A stretch of DNA of 64,000 nt, taken from positions 1,798,001 through 1,862,000 of the forward strand of contig JANTUC010000006.1 in assembly GCA_026873275.1 (NCBI GenBank), read 5' to 3'. The notes beneath the pieces are model-generated. The model worked only from the letters and a program-made list of their open reading frames with translations. It did not search any database and was not told where the DNA came from. Below, piece by piece: positions 34,744 through 46,012 of the stretch. Source of the DNA: Pseudopithomyces maydicus (taxonomy: Eukaryota > Ascomycota > Dothideomycetes > Pleosporales > Didymosphaeriaceae). Within the stretch, counting starts at the first letter, position 1; each line of letters opens with the position of its first letter. A program made the translations under genes and the position numbers.

Positions 34744-36769
34744 ATGGTACGGCGGCAGCAGATCTTCGCGTGGCAGACATTTGGAATGCAGGGCAACGAC
34801 CAAAGCTCCGGAGAGACGGGTGAAAAAAGGCAGAGGGACACGGGCAATGCGCCTCAGCTCCCCGCAAAGCGTCAACACGTGTTTGTCGATTCAAGTGCAC
34901 ATGACAACCCAGCCATGTACCGTGCACCCACACCCCAACCGCCGCCGCCAAAGCGCACGAGACAGCCGCTGGTGATAGATTTGCTGGACGACGACTGCGA
35001 CGGCAGCAACAGCCGTACACCGCTGCAGGCACAGCCCGGGACCCAGGGCAATCCCTTGCATCTGGACTCGCTACCCACGCCCGACTTCAAGCACCTTGTT
35101 GCCACCTTCACCAATCCTGCAGCATCCAATGGAACAGTTGAAGATATCGTGCCCATCGTAGAACCCCCCTTGGATAAAGAGCAGCATGAGCTGGTCGACC
35201 TGATCATGAGTGGGCGCAATGTCTTCTACACAGGCTCAGCAGGTACCGGTAAATCCACCGTGCTCAAAGCCTTTGTCAAGCGCTTTGCAGCAAGAGGGAT
35301 GAAAGTCAACATCACCGCCCCTACCGGCCGCGCTGCCCTCGATATAAATGGCTCCACTACCTGGACCTACGCTGGCTGGACCCCGGATGCCCACAAAAAG
35401 CCCTTGGCAGAGTTAAGAGCAGGTGCCCGCGGAAAGTTCGTGCGCCAACGCCTTCAAGAAACAGACGTTCTTGTTATGGACGAAATCTCCATGGTTGAAA
35501 ACCATCATTTTGAGCGTATAAATCACCTGATGAAGGAGGCTAGAGGTAGTGAAGCCGCTTTCGGTGGGGTGCAGATCATCGTCACAGGAGACTTTTGCCA
35601 GCTCCCTCCGGTCAAACCTTTCAAATTCTGCATCGACTGTGGCAAGGAGACAATCAAGAACCAGGATGAGTCTGAATACAGGTGCAGAGCACATGGGACC
35701 TACAAAGACATCGACAAGTGGGCCTTTCGGTCCAAGGCTTGGGAGGAATGCAATTTTGCCCACGTCAACCTTGCTAGAATCCATCGGCAAAGTGATAGAG
35801 CCTTTATCAATATACTGAACAAACTCCGAATGGGTATTCGACTTCTGCCGATCGAAGTAGATCTGCTGCTGAACCATGAGTCGGAAACTCGCAATGCCAT
35901 TCAGCTCTTCGCGACAAGGGCTGAGGTCAACCGGGTCAATGAAGAAAGGTTTAGAGCGTTGAGGTCCATCGAACGGAAATACCAATCCCTCGACCACTTC
36001 AAATGGAACGAAGCGCATGGGAACTTGAAGAAGAAAGGTGAGGTGAAGAACCTAGATGGTTCTTTACAGGCCTTGAACGAGCACCGCTTCGAAAGTCAGA
36101 TCAGACTAAAAAAAGGCATGCTTGTAGTGCTCCTGCACAATCTTGATATAGGCGCCGGTCTTGTGAATGGCTCCCAAGGTGTCATTCAGGGGTTCGAGGA
36201 GTATGATCCAAAAAAATTACCCAAGGCCGCCACAGGTCGCGAGCTGCGAGATGGCTTTACAGTGGGCGGGGGCCAGATTCTCCAAGGCGATCATGCTGTA
36301 TTCCGTGAGTGGCAGCTGCAGGAATATGCTAGTCAGATGGAATATAAAGCGTGGCCTATCGTTCGGTACGTTACCACAACACGAAGAGCATCCAGATCAG
36401 CTAAACTAACGGCCCTTTGTCTACAGATTCTTGAATGGTGTTCAGAAGACAATCTATGCAGAATGTACGGTCAATCAGCTTGGCGATACTGTTCCCTACA
36501 GTCTGTTATCGAGGACCCAGATTCCTCTAATGGCAGCATGGGCCATGACCGCTCACAAGTCTCAGGGTATGACGTTGAACCGAGTCGTTGTAGATCTCTC
36601 CAAGTCGTTCGAACAGGGTCAAGCATACGTAGCACTTAGTCGTGCACGATCACTAGAGGGATTGAAGGTAGTGTCCTTTCCGCTCTCAGCTCAGGGCTCT
36701 GGCAACCCGCAAGTGAAACAATTTCTAGAAGACAAGTTCGGCATCACGTTCGGATCGCAAGACCCTTGA
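34744..36769 (+). CDS. PIF1-family DNA helicase
   Basis: 5'-3' superfamily 1B helicase of the Pif1/Rrm3 group, acting on G-quadruplexes, stalled forks or telomeres in nucleus or mitochondria. Exons 34744-36365 and 36427-36769 give 654 residues. ATG 34744 (MVRRQQIFAWQTFG) is preferred over the open frame running further upstream. Motif I is GSAGTGKST, motif II DEIS, motif III VTGDFCQLPP, motif V-like TAHKSQGMTLNRVVVDLSKS and motif VI YVALSRARS. After motif III there is an insertion with four possible zinc ligands (CIDCGKE ... YRCRAHG). The N-terminal 130 residues are Pro/Gln-rich and disordered, with a possible SIM-like VIDLLDDDCD. The intron 36366-36426 is supported by the IVR-FLNGVQKT junction. 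The gene follows the transcription factor on the same strand by 330 bases. Confidence 0.93.
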
Positions 36770-37407
36770 CATACCTTCCGTTCAACTACGATTCTAAACC
36801 TATTGCATCGACTTATGACACTGATAAGCCTACATTTTAATCTGCACAATACGAGGATGTTCAGTTTGTGTGAGCGATGATACCAATGTTCGGTATTTGG
36901 ATCAAATATGAATTTTATATAATGATAAGGGACATCATGTGAACAGGATGGTTCATTAGAGCTGCACGATGCACGCCATGGTTTGGATCAATTGGGCTTA
37001 TGGGATCTCAGTTCGTGATATTGTGATTGAATGAAGACTCGTACAGTCGAAGATGCATGATCCGCAGGGTCTACGACCCACCCCCACCCCCACCAACGAC
37101 GATACATCATGATCCACATCTCAGCCGTCGTATTTCTCATGAGAACCAACAAACTGGCGAGATCACATGTGGTTATCGCTAGATCCCTGCTCCCGCCCAG
37201 TCTCTCATCCCGCCTAGCTTGTCATACCCTGCCGAAACTTGGTCGAGTGACGCCGATCTGCATCGTGACGTATGCAGGATCTGATATATATCGGCAACAT
37301 CCAACAAAACCCCTTCTTATGTAGTTTGAGCTACGGATAGACCTTATTTATTCTATTACCTTGAAACTACCGTTGGCTTTAACATCCACTGAGCTTGATC
37401 CTACAAT
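36770..37407. other. Intergenic between PIF1-like and Lys/Thr-rich genes
   Basis: Contains the helicase 3' UTR and the promoter of the following plus-strand gene; a short C-rich tract lies at 37079-37096. No gene seen. Confidence 0.5.
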
Positions 37408-39033
37408 ATGTCGGCTGTTGAACAGTTGAAGCAGCAAAATGCTGCACTTCAGTGTATGATACCAATATCGAATTATATGGATGAATGTGGAGTTCTAATT
37501 TCTGTAGCTGGCGTAGCGAATCTCCAAAAAGTCGCTGCAGGGGCTCTTCGACCCCGAAGAAAACACCATCATCCACCCCCAAGACTGCTACCTCAACAAA
37601 TCAAAAATCCGTGACACCAGTCAAGAGGGCCACAGCTACGACAACTAATAAAGCAGGGGTGACGGCCGCACCAGTCAAGAAAGCACCCGCTAAGCTCGCT
37701 AGAACCACGACTCCTGCATCTACAACCAAAACTTCAGCTACAAAGACAACAGGCACCTCTACAGTTGCAAAGAAGCCGATGCCTTCGATATCTAATTCTT
37801 CTAGCGTGCCGCCTGTGAAGAAGACAAATGTGGTCACAAGCAAGGGCACACATGCAGCTACAAATGCTCCCAAGACAGCTACAAAATCACCATTGGCGGC
37901 GAAGAAGGTCGCAGATACTTCAAGCACGCCTGCTACAACTATCCCCACACGAACTCGAACGGCCGGTCCAAACCTTAAGAATGCTACTGATTCAGCTCCC
38001 AAACTTAATGCGGTGAGTACCGATCATCTAACAAAGTCTGCTACGGGCACGACCTCCAACGCTACCAAGGCAACGCCTCTCAAGAAAAGGACAACTACTG
38101 TTAAACCTACAACGAATGCAGATGGCACCAAACCCACGCCGTCTTCCGTAAAAAAGACCGCGCCTGCTACCACCCCAAAGAAACCCGGTGTCATCGGACA
38201 AGCCTCGAACACAGCGACTAGTGCAGTGAACAGGGGCGTAGGCCTCACAACTGGTGGCGTGAACTCGGTTACCAATGCCGCTACGACTGGGCTCAACGGT
38301 ACTGTCAACAGCGTGACTAACGTTGCAGGCAAGGGATTGGACAAAGTCCCTGCGGGCGTTGGCAAGCCGGTCAAGCACATAACCGATAATCTGGGAAAGA
38401 CCACAACCGGTGCAGTGGACAATTTGTATGATACTGTGGGATATGCCACCAAGGTGAGGCCAGCTCGTCTAGGCCAGATGGCTGTTAAGTTGTTTAATGT
38501 TAATGATTCTTGCGATAGGGCGCCCAGGGCACTGTTTCCAAAACCACAAACGCCATTGGCAAGGGCGACATCAAAGGTACAGCCAGCGGTCTCAGTTCCG
38601 GCGTCGGAAACACAGTCGGTGGCGTTGGCAAGGTGTGTGTCTCCCTATTCGATATTATTCTCTTTTCCGAATTTATCTCGCGTTTTGTCGGCTGACGTGC
38701 CATGTGTAGGGGCTCAGCAACACCCTCGACGGCGCGGTCGGAGGAGTGGGGCGCACTGTCGGGGGCCCACTCGGTGATGTCGTGGGAGGAGTTGGGAAAG
38801 GCGCCGGGGCCGGTAAGCTGGCAACCAGCAGTCTGTTTTACGATACTGACCCATCTCATAGCGGTCGGAGGGATCACTGGAGGCTTGGGTGATGGCGTAG
38901 GCAAGATAGGGAAGGGTGATGTCGCGGGTGGCCTGAGTAGTGCATTGGGGGGGTATATAATGGCCTCGGGGGTTTGGCGGGAGGCGTCCTAGGCGGTGTT
39001 CAGAGTGTTGGTAGAGAAAGGGATGATGAGTGA
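37408..39033 (+). CDS. Low-complexity protein: Lys/Thr/Pro-rich N-half and Gly/Val repeat C-half (frame broken near end)
   Basis: I do not recognise a domain. Exons: 37408-37451, 37508-38453, 38519-38632, 38710-38812, 38862-39033. The first exon reads MSAVEQLKQQNAAL. The next 250 residues are Lys/Thr/Ala/Pro-rich and histone-H1-like (KKTPSSTPKTATSTNQKSVT), strongly basic. The C-half is built from short Gly/Val/Asn/Thr repeats (GGVNSVTNAATTGLNGTVNS, GGVGRTVGGPLGDVVGGVGK) without a signal or membrane segment. Near the end, adding one G to the G7 run at 38947-38953 continues the repeat (ALGGVYNGLGGLAGGVLGGV) to the TGA at 39031; as printed the frame stops at 38992. It could be a desiccation- or chromatin-associated disordered protein; no function is shown. 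Confidence 0.7.
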
Positions 39034-39137
39034 TGTTGGGAGGACATGGAAGACTTTGGGATACGAAAAGTATGAAGTAACAGTGGAGTAATTTGATTCG
39101 TTTAGTTAAGGTCTCACATCATTAGTGCCCATACGTC

Positions 39138-40274
39138 TCATTCGTATATCTCGTCTGGTCCCTCGACAGGCCTGCTGGCAGCCATATTACACTGCCTGAA
39201 GATTCTGATCTCGTGAGGGAGGAAGCTACCTGTAACAGAATGCAACACGCCCCGATTGTTGAAGATGGCAAAATCACCTTCCTCCCAATCAATTGCATAC
39301 ACCAAATCTGGGGTGATTCCTGGCCTCTGGAGCCTGTACACGATATCCCTCACATTTTTCAGGTCGTTTATCACTGTCCCATCTTTAAGGATGAGTTTCT
39401 GCACGGCGCTGGGATGTACCTGCAGTGCCAGTCTTCCGGTGACAGGGTTTTTCCAACACATTGGTAGAACTTTGACCTTATCTTGTTCTACCGAAGGAAG
39501 CTGTTCATCGTTGAGCTCGAGTCCCTCAGATATCATGCCGAGACCAGTAGAGCGTGATCGCGCGGCGCTCATCCATATATACGGATGTGGCGCATAAACT
39601 ACCTTAGTTTCCCGCGCGAACTTTTTATCACTCTCCGAGAGCATGTCATACATTGTTTCGCCACTGACAAACACAGTACTGCCGCGTGGAACGGACAGCT
39701 CGTCGCCGGTACCATCGTCATAGCGAAGGGTTTGATAGTCCGTCTTGGGGACCTTAACGGCAAGCAAAGAAGTCGCCATTGGGGGCTCTAGGTGATATAA
39801 TGCAGCGTCAATGTGCCATCGATAGAAACGTGTGTTATCGCGATCCTCCTTTTCAAGGATGGGTTCAGCGTGGAACGTTTTATGGTGAGGATGATTCAAC
39901 TTGATGTTTCTCAACCCTTCGTATTCTGATACGAAGCCATTGCCGATTACTTGAACTTGTGGCTGGTGTGGAATTGTTTTGAGGTCTGGATGCAGGATTG
40001 AGCGTTTTGCGTCCAGGGTCTTGCCGTGGCCGTATGACGTTGCTCCAGGGTCGAATAGACGAGTTACCGCATACTGAGCTGCAGGCGTGAGGGTGGACTG
40101 GTTTTTGAAGATGATAACCTGGTGCTCGTATAAAGCGCGTTTGATTATATCTTCGTCGGAAGAACTCAGACGCTCTAGGTTGGCACCACAGAGTAGGGCG
40201 CCAATGGTATATCGGGCGTCCGCACGGCACGGAAGAGGATGAACAGTTATGCTAGAGCATGTTGAGTGAGGCAT
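39138..40274 (-). CDS. xanA-like: Fe(II)/2-oxoglutarate-dependent dioxygenase, XanA (xanthine dioxygenase)-like
   Basis: Single-exon protein of 378 residues in the TauD/TfdA fold. XanA enzymes hydroxylate xanthine to uric acid using 2-oxoglutarate and O2, allowing purine use as a nitrogen source. The iron facial triad is visible: His154 and Asp156 in RWHIDAALY and a distal His in FNNRGVLHSV, with the 2-oxoglutarate-binding Arg expected in LPHEIRIFRQ. The length and the RFYRWHIDAALYHLEPP block fit the fungal XanA clade, although other TauD members (taurine, sulfonate) cannot be fully excluded without a tree. No targeting signal is seen. The aminotransferase gene follows upstream on the same strand, 368 bases away. 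Confidence 0.82.
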   Translation of the reverse strand: MPHSTCSSITVHPLPCRADARYTIGALLCGANLERLSSSDEDIIKRALYEHQVIIFKNQSTLTPAAQYAVTRLFDPGATSYGHGKTLDAKRSILHPDLKTIPHQPQVQVIGNGFVSEYEGLRNIKLNHPHHKTFHAEPILEKEDRDNTRFYRWHIDAALYHLEPPMATSLLAVKVPKTDYQTLRYDDGTGDELSVPRGSTVFVSGETMYDMLSESDKKFARETKVVYAPHPYIWMSAARSRSTGLGMISEGLELNDEQLPSVEQDKVKVLPMCWKNPVTGRLALQVHPSAVQKLILKDGTVINDLKNVRDIVYRLQRPGITPDLVYAIDWEEGDFAIFNNRGVLHSVTGSFLPHEIRIFRQCNMAASRPVEGPDEIYE

Positions 40275-40642
40275 TTCTAGTTTGAATCAGGTTGAAAGAA
40301 TCGTAGTTGGAAGTATTGGTGGAATTGGTGCTTCTGTACTGAAGGGAGGTGGGGAACAAGTGAATACTCGGCTTTTATGCATTTGCCAAAACGTTACACT
40401 GAATCGGAAACCGGCGATAATGAGACTCGGATGGCACCGATATTTTCTCACTGATGCATTACAGAGGAGACCGTTATGTGAGTCGTCGGATACGCCCCTA
40501 CAGGTAGGCGATAAGAACTATTCGGTATGCCGCGGCCACCGCGGCGGCGCCCAAACAAATTATCTCCCATCACCCATAGTGCATAGACCGGAACAATGGG
40601 GAAAAATTAGATAACATGGTGATGAGATTAATAATATTTTCT

Positions 40643-41953
40643 CTAGTCAGCGAGCTTTACGTCGTCCAGGTTCTTCCTTATAAAGTGCGTTGCCTTGTCC
40701 AATCCCTCCTTTATACCGTCCGTGTGATTAACATAGCCAATACGAATATACCCCTTGAATTCTGCACCAAAACAATGACTTCCGGGAACAAACATTACCC
40801 CCGTTTTTTCTAGAAGCTTCTCACAAAAATCTACCGAGTCGATAGGCTTCCCCTCACGATGAATCCTAAGAAACGCTGTTGTCCCTGCGAGTGGCTTCAC
40901 CCACTCGATCGCGTCATCATTCTTCATTACGAATCTCTCCATAAGGTCGATATTCGTCTTGGCCAGTGAAATGTTACGGGCCAATAGACTGTGGATGGTG
41001 TTTGGATGTAGCGCAAAAGCAGCCACCTGCTCATCAAGCGCGCTGACCGAGATGAGTGTGTAGTGTCGCGCGTCCGCAATCTCCTCTACGATGCTGGAGT
41101 CACGCGATGCTATCCAGCCAACACGAATACCGGCAAGGGAATACGCTTTGGACATGGAACCGACAGCTATGACGCGATTGTAGCCCATTGAAACGATGGA
41201 GGGTGGGAAGTCTTCATGTATAGGCGTGATACCGTGGAAGATGGGACGGTAGACTTCATCGCTGTGGATGATGATGTTGTGTTCTGCTGCAAGGTTGATG
41301 ACGCACTGGAGAAAAGACTTGCCTAAAACGGCGCCCGTGGGATTGTGCGGGTTGTTGATTATGATCATCTTGGTGTTGGGCTGGACAAGAGATTTCAGCT
41401 CGTCAATGGACGGAATCCAATTGTTCTCTGATCTTGCTTTCCAAAGGGAGACTTGGGCCCCGAGTTGCCTGGGAACTTCATAGAGTGACTGGTCTAGATG
41501 TCGTTAGGGCTCTGCATGACTTTAAAAATACGACGAAGACACCGACATGTTGGATAGTGGCATATCACATGATCCCCAGGGCCAAGCAGCGCATACGCCA
41601 CCAGATAGTTGGCCTGGATTGCTCCATTGGTTGTGATGATGTTGTCTTTTGGTAGTGAATGGCCGGCGCGGGCGGAGTACAGGCGGGCGAGATTGTCTCG
41701 AAGAGCATCTGAACCACGAATAGCACCATAGGTAAGGGCGTTGGCAGTGTGGAATACTTCGCGATCTTTGTCTTCGGAGAGTGCACGTAGTTGATCGATG
41801 GATATGGAGGCACAGCAAGTCTCGGCAATGTTGTATTTGCAGCTGTTTTCATACTTGTCCATCCACTGCCGATGATCAAAGTGGGCTCGTCATGCGTGAC
41901 GTGAAAAATTCCATGCTTACCGCTTCGACCGAGAACTTTGCAATCTTGACCAT
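40643..41953 (-). CDS. PLP-dependent class I/II aminotransferase
   Basis: Fold-type I aminotransferase of about 400 residues. Exons 41953-41921, 41865-41547 and 41493-40643 are in phase. The short first exon MVKIAKFSVEA is inferred from a GTAAGC donor and gives the junction VEA-WMDKYENSCKYNIAETC. Active-site features: the TNGAIQANYL loop, NNPHNPTGA for the carboxylate and PLP ring, the Asp in IIHSDEVYRP, and the Schiff-base lysine in GSMSKAYSLAGIRVGW. The second intron (41494-41546) has an atypical GTCGGT donor but restores HYPTYQSLYEVPRQ. The substrate is unknown; family members are often annotated as capreomycidine-synthase-like or aspartate/kynurenine transaminases. No N-terminal targeting signal. 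Confidence 0.9.
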
Positions 41954-42724
41954 GTTGAACAGGATGTGTTCCGTGGTTGGCGAGCAGAAGATTATGCAGG
42001 ATGGTCGAGAGAAATCGCTTCCCGATGGTGAGTGTATTTATGGTGTGGCAATTGACATAGGGCGCATCGTCTAAGCTGAACGCTAGGGTGCATCCAACAC
42101 AACGTGCGGGTTCCTGGATCGCCACGGGAGAACCTTGGATTGGGACAGGCGGGTATTAGCTGGTACAGTGTACCCGGACGTGATGCGCAGTGTGTCACGG
42201 TGTCTGCGGGGTGGGGTACAAATAATTATAGCTGGATAATTACCTGAGTGAGGCACCCAACGACCTTGGCACCAGGTATCACGTTTGTGGGGGACTACCT
42301 AATCCACACGCACATGTGCACGCACACGCACACCATACGCCCCACACCACATCTGGCCACAGCGGAGGCGATCCGTAGCCACTCAAACGTAAAATGGGGA
42401 TACGATATTCATCTACAACACAATGCACGCTATCGTGGTTCATAAGAACATGAGGCTCTATGCGCCCAGGCCTCGTACAGGATCCCAGCTGTTCCCCATC
42501 ATGCCTTCTCTCTCTCATCCACGCCGCCGAAAGAATAAACAAAATACCCGCTTCACATGCTCGCCTCGGCGCATGCGCTGTCTCGATTGGCTGGGTTGAC
42601 GTACACCCAAGTCCACTCCCCGCATGACACTGAACCATCTTGTCCCTTGGACGTGGCGTTTGTTTGCGGGCAATCAAAAGATGTGCCCTTTCCTGCGCCT
42701 CTCCGGTGTCAGATCGGGAAACTG
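41954..42724. other. Intergenic between aminotransferase and cornichon genes
   Basis: About 770 bases holding the aminotransferase promoter and the cornichon 3' UTR. A short CA/CACAC-rich stretch occurs at 42304-42336. No gene seen. Confidence 0.5.
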
Positions 42725-43305
42725 CTAGTGCGATTCGTCTCGGATGAGGGCAACGATCATGCTGTACAGGTAGAAGAAGAACATGATCAGATGGAAGCCA
42801 AGCTTGATGAACGACTCCTGGTTGGCGTCAGCGGCTATGTTGGAACGAGGGAGAGGGGGTGAGGGTGACCTTCTTGTGCACGTTCAGCTTCCTGAAAATC
42901 TCGGTCGCGTCCAAGAGATGCTGGTTCTCGAAGATCCTACAGGTTGTCAGCGACTCGGCCACCGAGGCTTGGTATTCAACCTACTTCTTGCCGTTCCAGG
43001 CCAGGAGCGGCAGGTTCAGGATCAGGGCGACCCAGTATCCGTTGATCAGGAAGAGGAAGGTCAGGAAGGCGTGGACGGCGGCCTCGGGGATGATGTACGT
43101 GTTGAGGCGGTTGCAAAGGTCGATGGGGTTGATGTAGTCGCTGGCGCAAAATTAGCATGTGCGCGGCGGTAAGCGATGCCAGGCAGGACGTGTGCGGTAC
43201 TGACCATTCCAAATCACTGTACATGATGGTGAAGAAAACCTGAAGGAAGAGGTTGACGGCGTTGATCAGCACCGCCAACAGATACAGCCATGCTTCGCCG
43301 GACAT
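42725..43305 (-). CDS. ERV14-like: Cornichon/Erv14-type ER cargo receptor
   Basis: COPII-vesicle membrane protein that loads transmembrane cargo for ER export. Four exons (43305-43205, 43140-42985, 42936-42870, 42817-42725) give 138 residues, the family length. Three hydrophobic segments are seen: WLYLLAVLINAVNLFLQVFF, AVHAFLTFLFLINGYWVALI and KLGFHLIMFFFYLYSMIVAL. Family signatures are MYSDLECDYINPIDLCNRLN and the cytosolic LLDATEIFRKLNVHKKESF. Donor GTCAGT (43204) is unusual, and donor GTAGGT (42984) is placed so that KKIFENQ is read. Every junction splits or ends codons in phase. Confidence 0.96.
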
Positions 43306-43788
43306 TGTGCAAGCTGGGTGGGCAGCCGTTCAGTGGTACACGCAGGCTTCTCGGGGAGGGGGTTGAGGACGGGGGCGGGCGTGTCTGGTCGGCGGGGGCG
43401 GGCGGCGGCGGGCGGGAGGGAGATGCGGCGCGGGCTGGGACGGGCGACCGGCGGGGCAAGGGCGAGGCGGACAAGATGGAGGCGGCCAAGAGGCGCTGGA
43501 GGGTGAGTTCGCACGGGTGCAGGTGGGAGCGATGCAATGTTCAATGTTTGGATGACGTGCCCTGCCTGGCCGAGCAAGAGGACATTGATGTTGGCCAAGC
43601 TGGCCCGAGCTCTCTCGCTATCTCTAAGTATTGCAAGCCCCTAGGGAAGACAAGGTTCCAAGGCGGAGGCTCCAGGGCGGGCTCCCCACTCATCACGTGC
43701 TGGGTTAAAGCCCTGTCCACGGGTCCACGGGTCCTGGAGCCCTCCAGCTGGAGCCCCGAGGCCCCTGCCCCAGCTACCTCGAATGCAA
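43306..43788. other. GC-rich intergenic region: cornichon promoter and synthetase 3' region
   Basis: Very G-rich on the plus strand at 43350-43480 (GGCGGGCGGGAGGGAGATG-type runs). It would include the cornichon 5' leader. Frames here are compositional and lack motifs. Runs of G could form quadruplexes. Confidence 0.5.
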
Positions 43789-45701
43789 CTATGCGCCCCA
43801 TATCTGCTGCACGAGTTGCTTTTTGTTGATCTTGCCCATTGCGTTGCGAGGAATGTTGTCCACCACCCTCATCTCCTGCGGGATCTTGTAGTTCGCCAGC
43901 ACCTCCTTCAGTCCTTTGCGCATGTCCAGCGCAGACCACGCCTTTCCCCCTCGCCCCGCCGTCTTCCCCGCCTCGCTGAGCACCACCACGGCAGCCACCT
44001 TCTGGCCCCAGGCTTCCGATGGCAGGCCCACCACCGCCACCTCGGATACCTGCTCTAGCGAGAGCATCTCGCGCTCGATCTCCAATGCAGACACCTTCTC
44101 ACCCCCGTCTTGATGATGTCGGCTGACTTGCGGCCCTGTATGAAATACAGCGCCCCTTGCGTCCAAGCCTGCTTGCCTGAGCCAGCACCTTGCACCTTTC
44201 TGCGTACCGCCACATCGCCCGTCTTGAACCACTTCCCCTGCCCGTCGTCATCCTCGACGAATTCCTTAGCCGTGGCTTCGGCGTTCTTCCAATATTCGCG
44301 AAAGACAGTTGGGCCGCGAAGCTGGATCTCGCCATGCCGCTCGCGTCCTGTCGTCGGATCCTCTTCCTCACCCTCCCCTATCACCTGGCCCGTCTCTGTA
44401 TCGACGAGGCGCACTTGTACCGATGGGAGAGGCCACCCGACCGACCCGTCCACGCGGTCCTCAAAGGATAGCCCGCATGAGAGAGCCATTCCTACTTCAG
44501 TCATACCGTAGCGCTCTAGCAGGACATTGCCACCACTGAGTTGCGTCCAGGCTGACTTTACCGGGGTGGGGAGGGCCGCGGACCCTGATATGTTGAGCCG
44601 CATGTTAGATGGATCGAGTGCCGTCTTGCCGGCTTGCTGAAGCTCGGGCGAGAGAGAGAGGTGCGAGGACAGGAGGCGAGTGTAGATCGTGGGTACCACG
44701 GTGAGGAAGGTGATAGGTCTCTTGGTCGGGTCAGCCTTTGGCAGAAAGGGCGCTGCCAGGCGTTCCCAAGCGGCCGTCGCGTTGAATGGGAACTGGAATT
44801 CTATCGTGCTGCCGGCGAATAAGGGCGTCAGCAGCGCGTTTATCGTTCCGTGGATATGATGGAGAGGGAGCACGTGTAGCAGCACGTCTTGGTCGCTGTA
44901 GTTCCAAGCTTCCAATAACGACATGGATTGTGCTGTCAATATGTCCTGTGACAGAAGAACACCCTTCGGGCGGTTCGTAGTCCCTGATGTGTACAGCATC
45001 ATGCCACCCTTGTCGCTCTCGGGCTCTTCCAGCGTGACGTGGTCGTCAGTCTTGCCCATCATGATCTTCTCCTGTTTGTAATTAATCGGGCTCGATTTCA
45101 TTCCCTCTCTAAGCACTTCGTCCGCTTTTTCTTGAAACTTGTTCGATGAAAGTAACATGAACGATTCGCTCTGGTCAACAATGTACCGAAGCTCATGTGC
45201 AGGAAAGGTCGGTGACAATGGTACGGCAATAGCGTGTGAAGCAAGGATGGATAGTAGCGTCACTGTTGCTCTATCAGCCAATCTATTGAGACAAGTTGAA
45301 GGGTTAGGCGATGTTCATTGCGCACCTACATAGTCATAGCCATTCTCCACCAGAAACGATATACGCTCCCCTGCGGTGCTCTTGCCATTTGTATTCGCTT
45401 GTAGCTTGTCTTTTGCTGCGGCTACATCGTTAATCAGCTCGCCGTATGTGAACGTCCGGCCAGACAAGCTGTGAATGACTGCTGTTGACTTATCATCGTG
45501 CTTCTTGAGCGATTCGAAGATGGGGAGGCGCGGGAGCGTTGAGGCCATTCTGACAGTTGCAATTGATTGTTCGGAATAAGGACAGCGCGCGAAACGAAGG
45601 GTGCCGGCGGTTTTTGGAGAAGCAAATGCGCGTACAAAGAAACGCTGTGCCCACATTAGGCCGGAGAAGAGAGGGACCGGGGTATTAGAGGCTGGATGCA
45701 T
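43789..45701 (-). CDS. ACSF3-like malonyl-CoA synthetase (AMP-binding), one base short
   Basis: Adenylate-forming enzyme that activates malonate (or methylmalonate) to the CoA thioester, with mitochondrial location predicted. Exons 45701-45326 and 45262-43789. The N-terminus (FFVRAFASPKTAGTLRFARC) is a likely presequence; an internal Met begins MASTLPRLPIF. The ATP-binding P-loop is LYTSGTTNRPKGVLLS, followed by the ACSF3 block VLPLHHIHGTINALLTPLFA, ERYGMTEVGMAL and FKTGDVA. The final domain reads SALEIEREMLSLEQVSEVAV and carries the catalytic lysine in RNAMGKINKKQL. At the hinge, IIKTGG-EKVSALEIER needs one extra G in a G5 run (C5 at 44102-44106, plus strand); with it the protein is 616 residues. 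It diverges from the BolA gene. Confidence 0.9.
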
Positions 45702-46012
45702 CAGTATCGGCAGTCAGTTCGGAGTGTCCGGGGTTCGCATGGAGGCACCCGGCTTTTTCATACCAACTGTTGAACAGGGTTTGAGCCCAGTCTGCAGCAC
45801 CCTATCCCCATAAAGAGTTGATTGCAGTCAATTGTTATCGTTGATTCACGAGACAGTCGTTTTCCGACGTTGGTTGCTCAATTTGTGGTTGCTGGGACTG
45901 CCAGCACCGTTCCGAAAAGCCCTTGGCGCTCGGTTCGGCTTCTAGTCTTGGTTCCGACGGACTTCACCTAAACATCGCTCCATTGATTTCGAGGGGCGAT
46001 TCTCGGCATTTA
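45702..46012. promoter_or_regulatory. Shared bidirectional promoter of the malonyl-CoA synthetase and BolA genes
   Basis: 311 bases separate the two divergent start codons, so regulatory DNA must be shared or closely packed. No consensus TATA box is evident for either gene. A Gly/Cys-poor open frame leads into the BolA start but has no ATG upstream of 46013. Confidence 0.5.

Noticed and set aside
37990..38040. GTGAGT...AAAG as an extra intron in the Lys/Thr-rich gene
   Set aside because: The frame reads through with the same composition and the putative acceptor lacks a pyrimidine tract.
42304..42336. CACACA-rich stretch as a microsatellite
   Set aside because: Too short and irregular to call a repeat locus.
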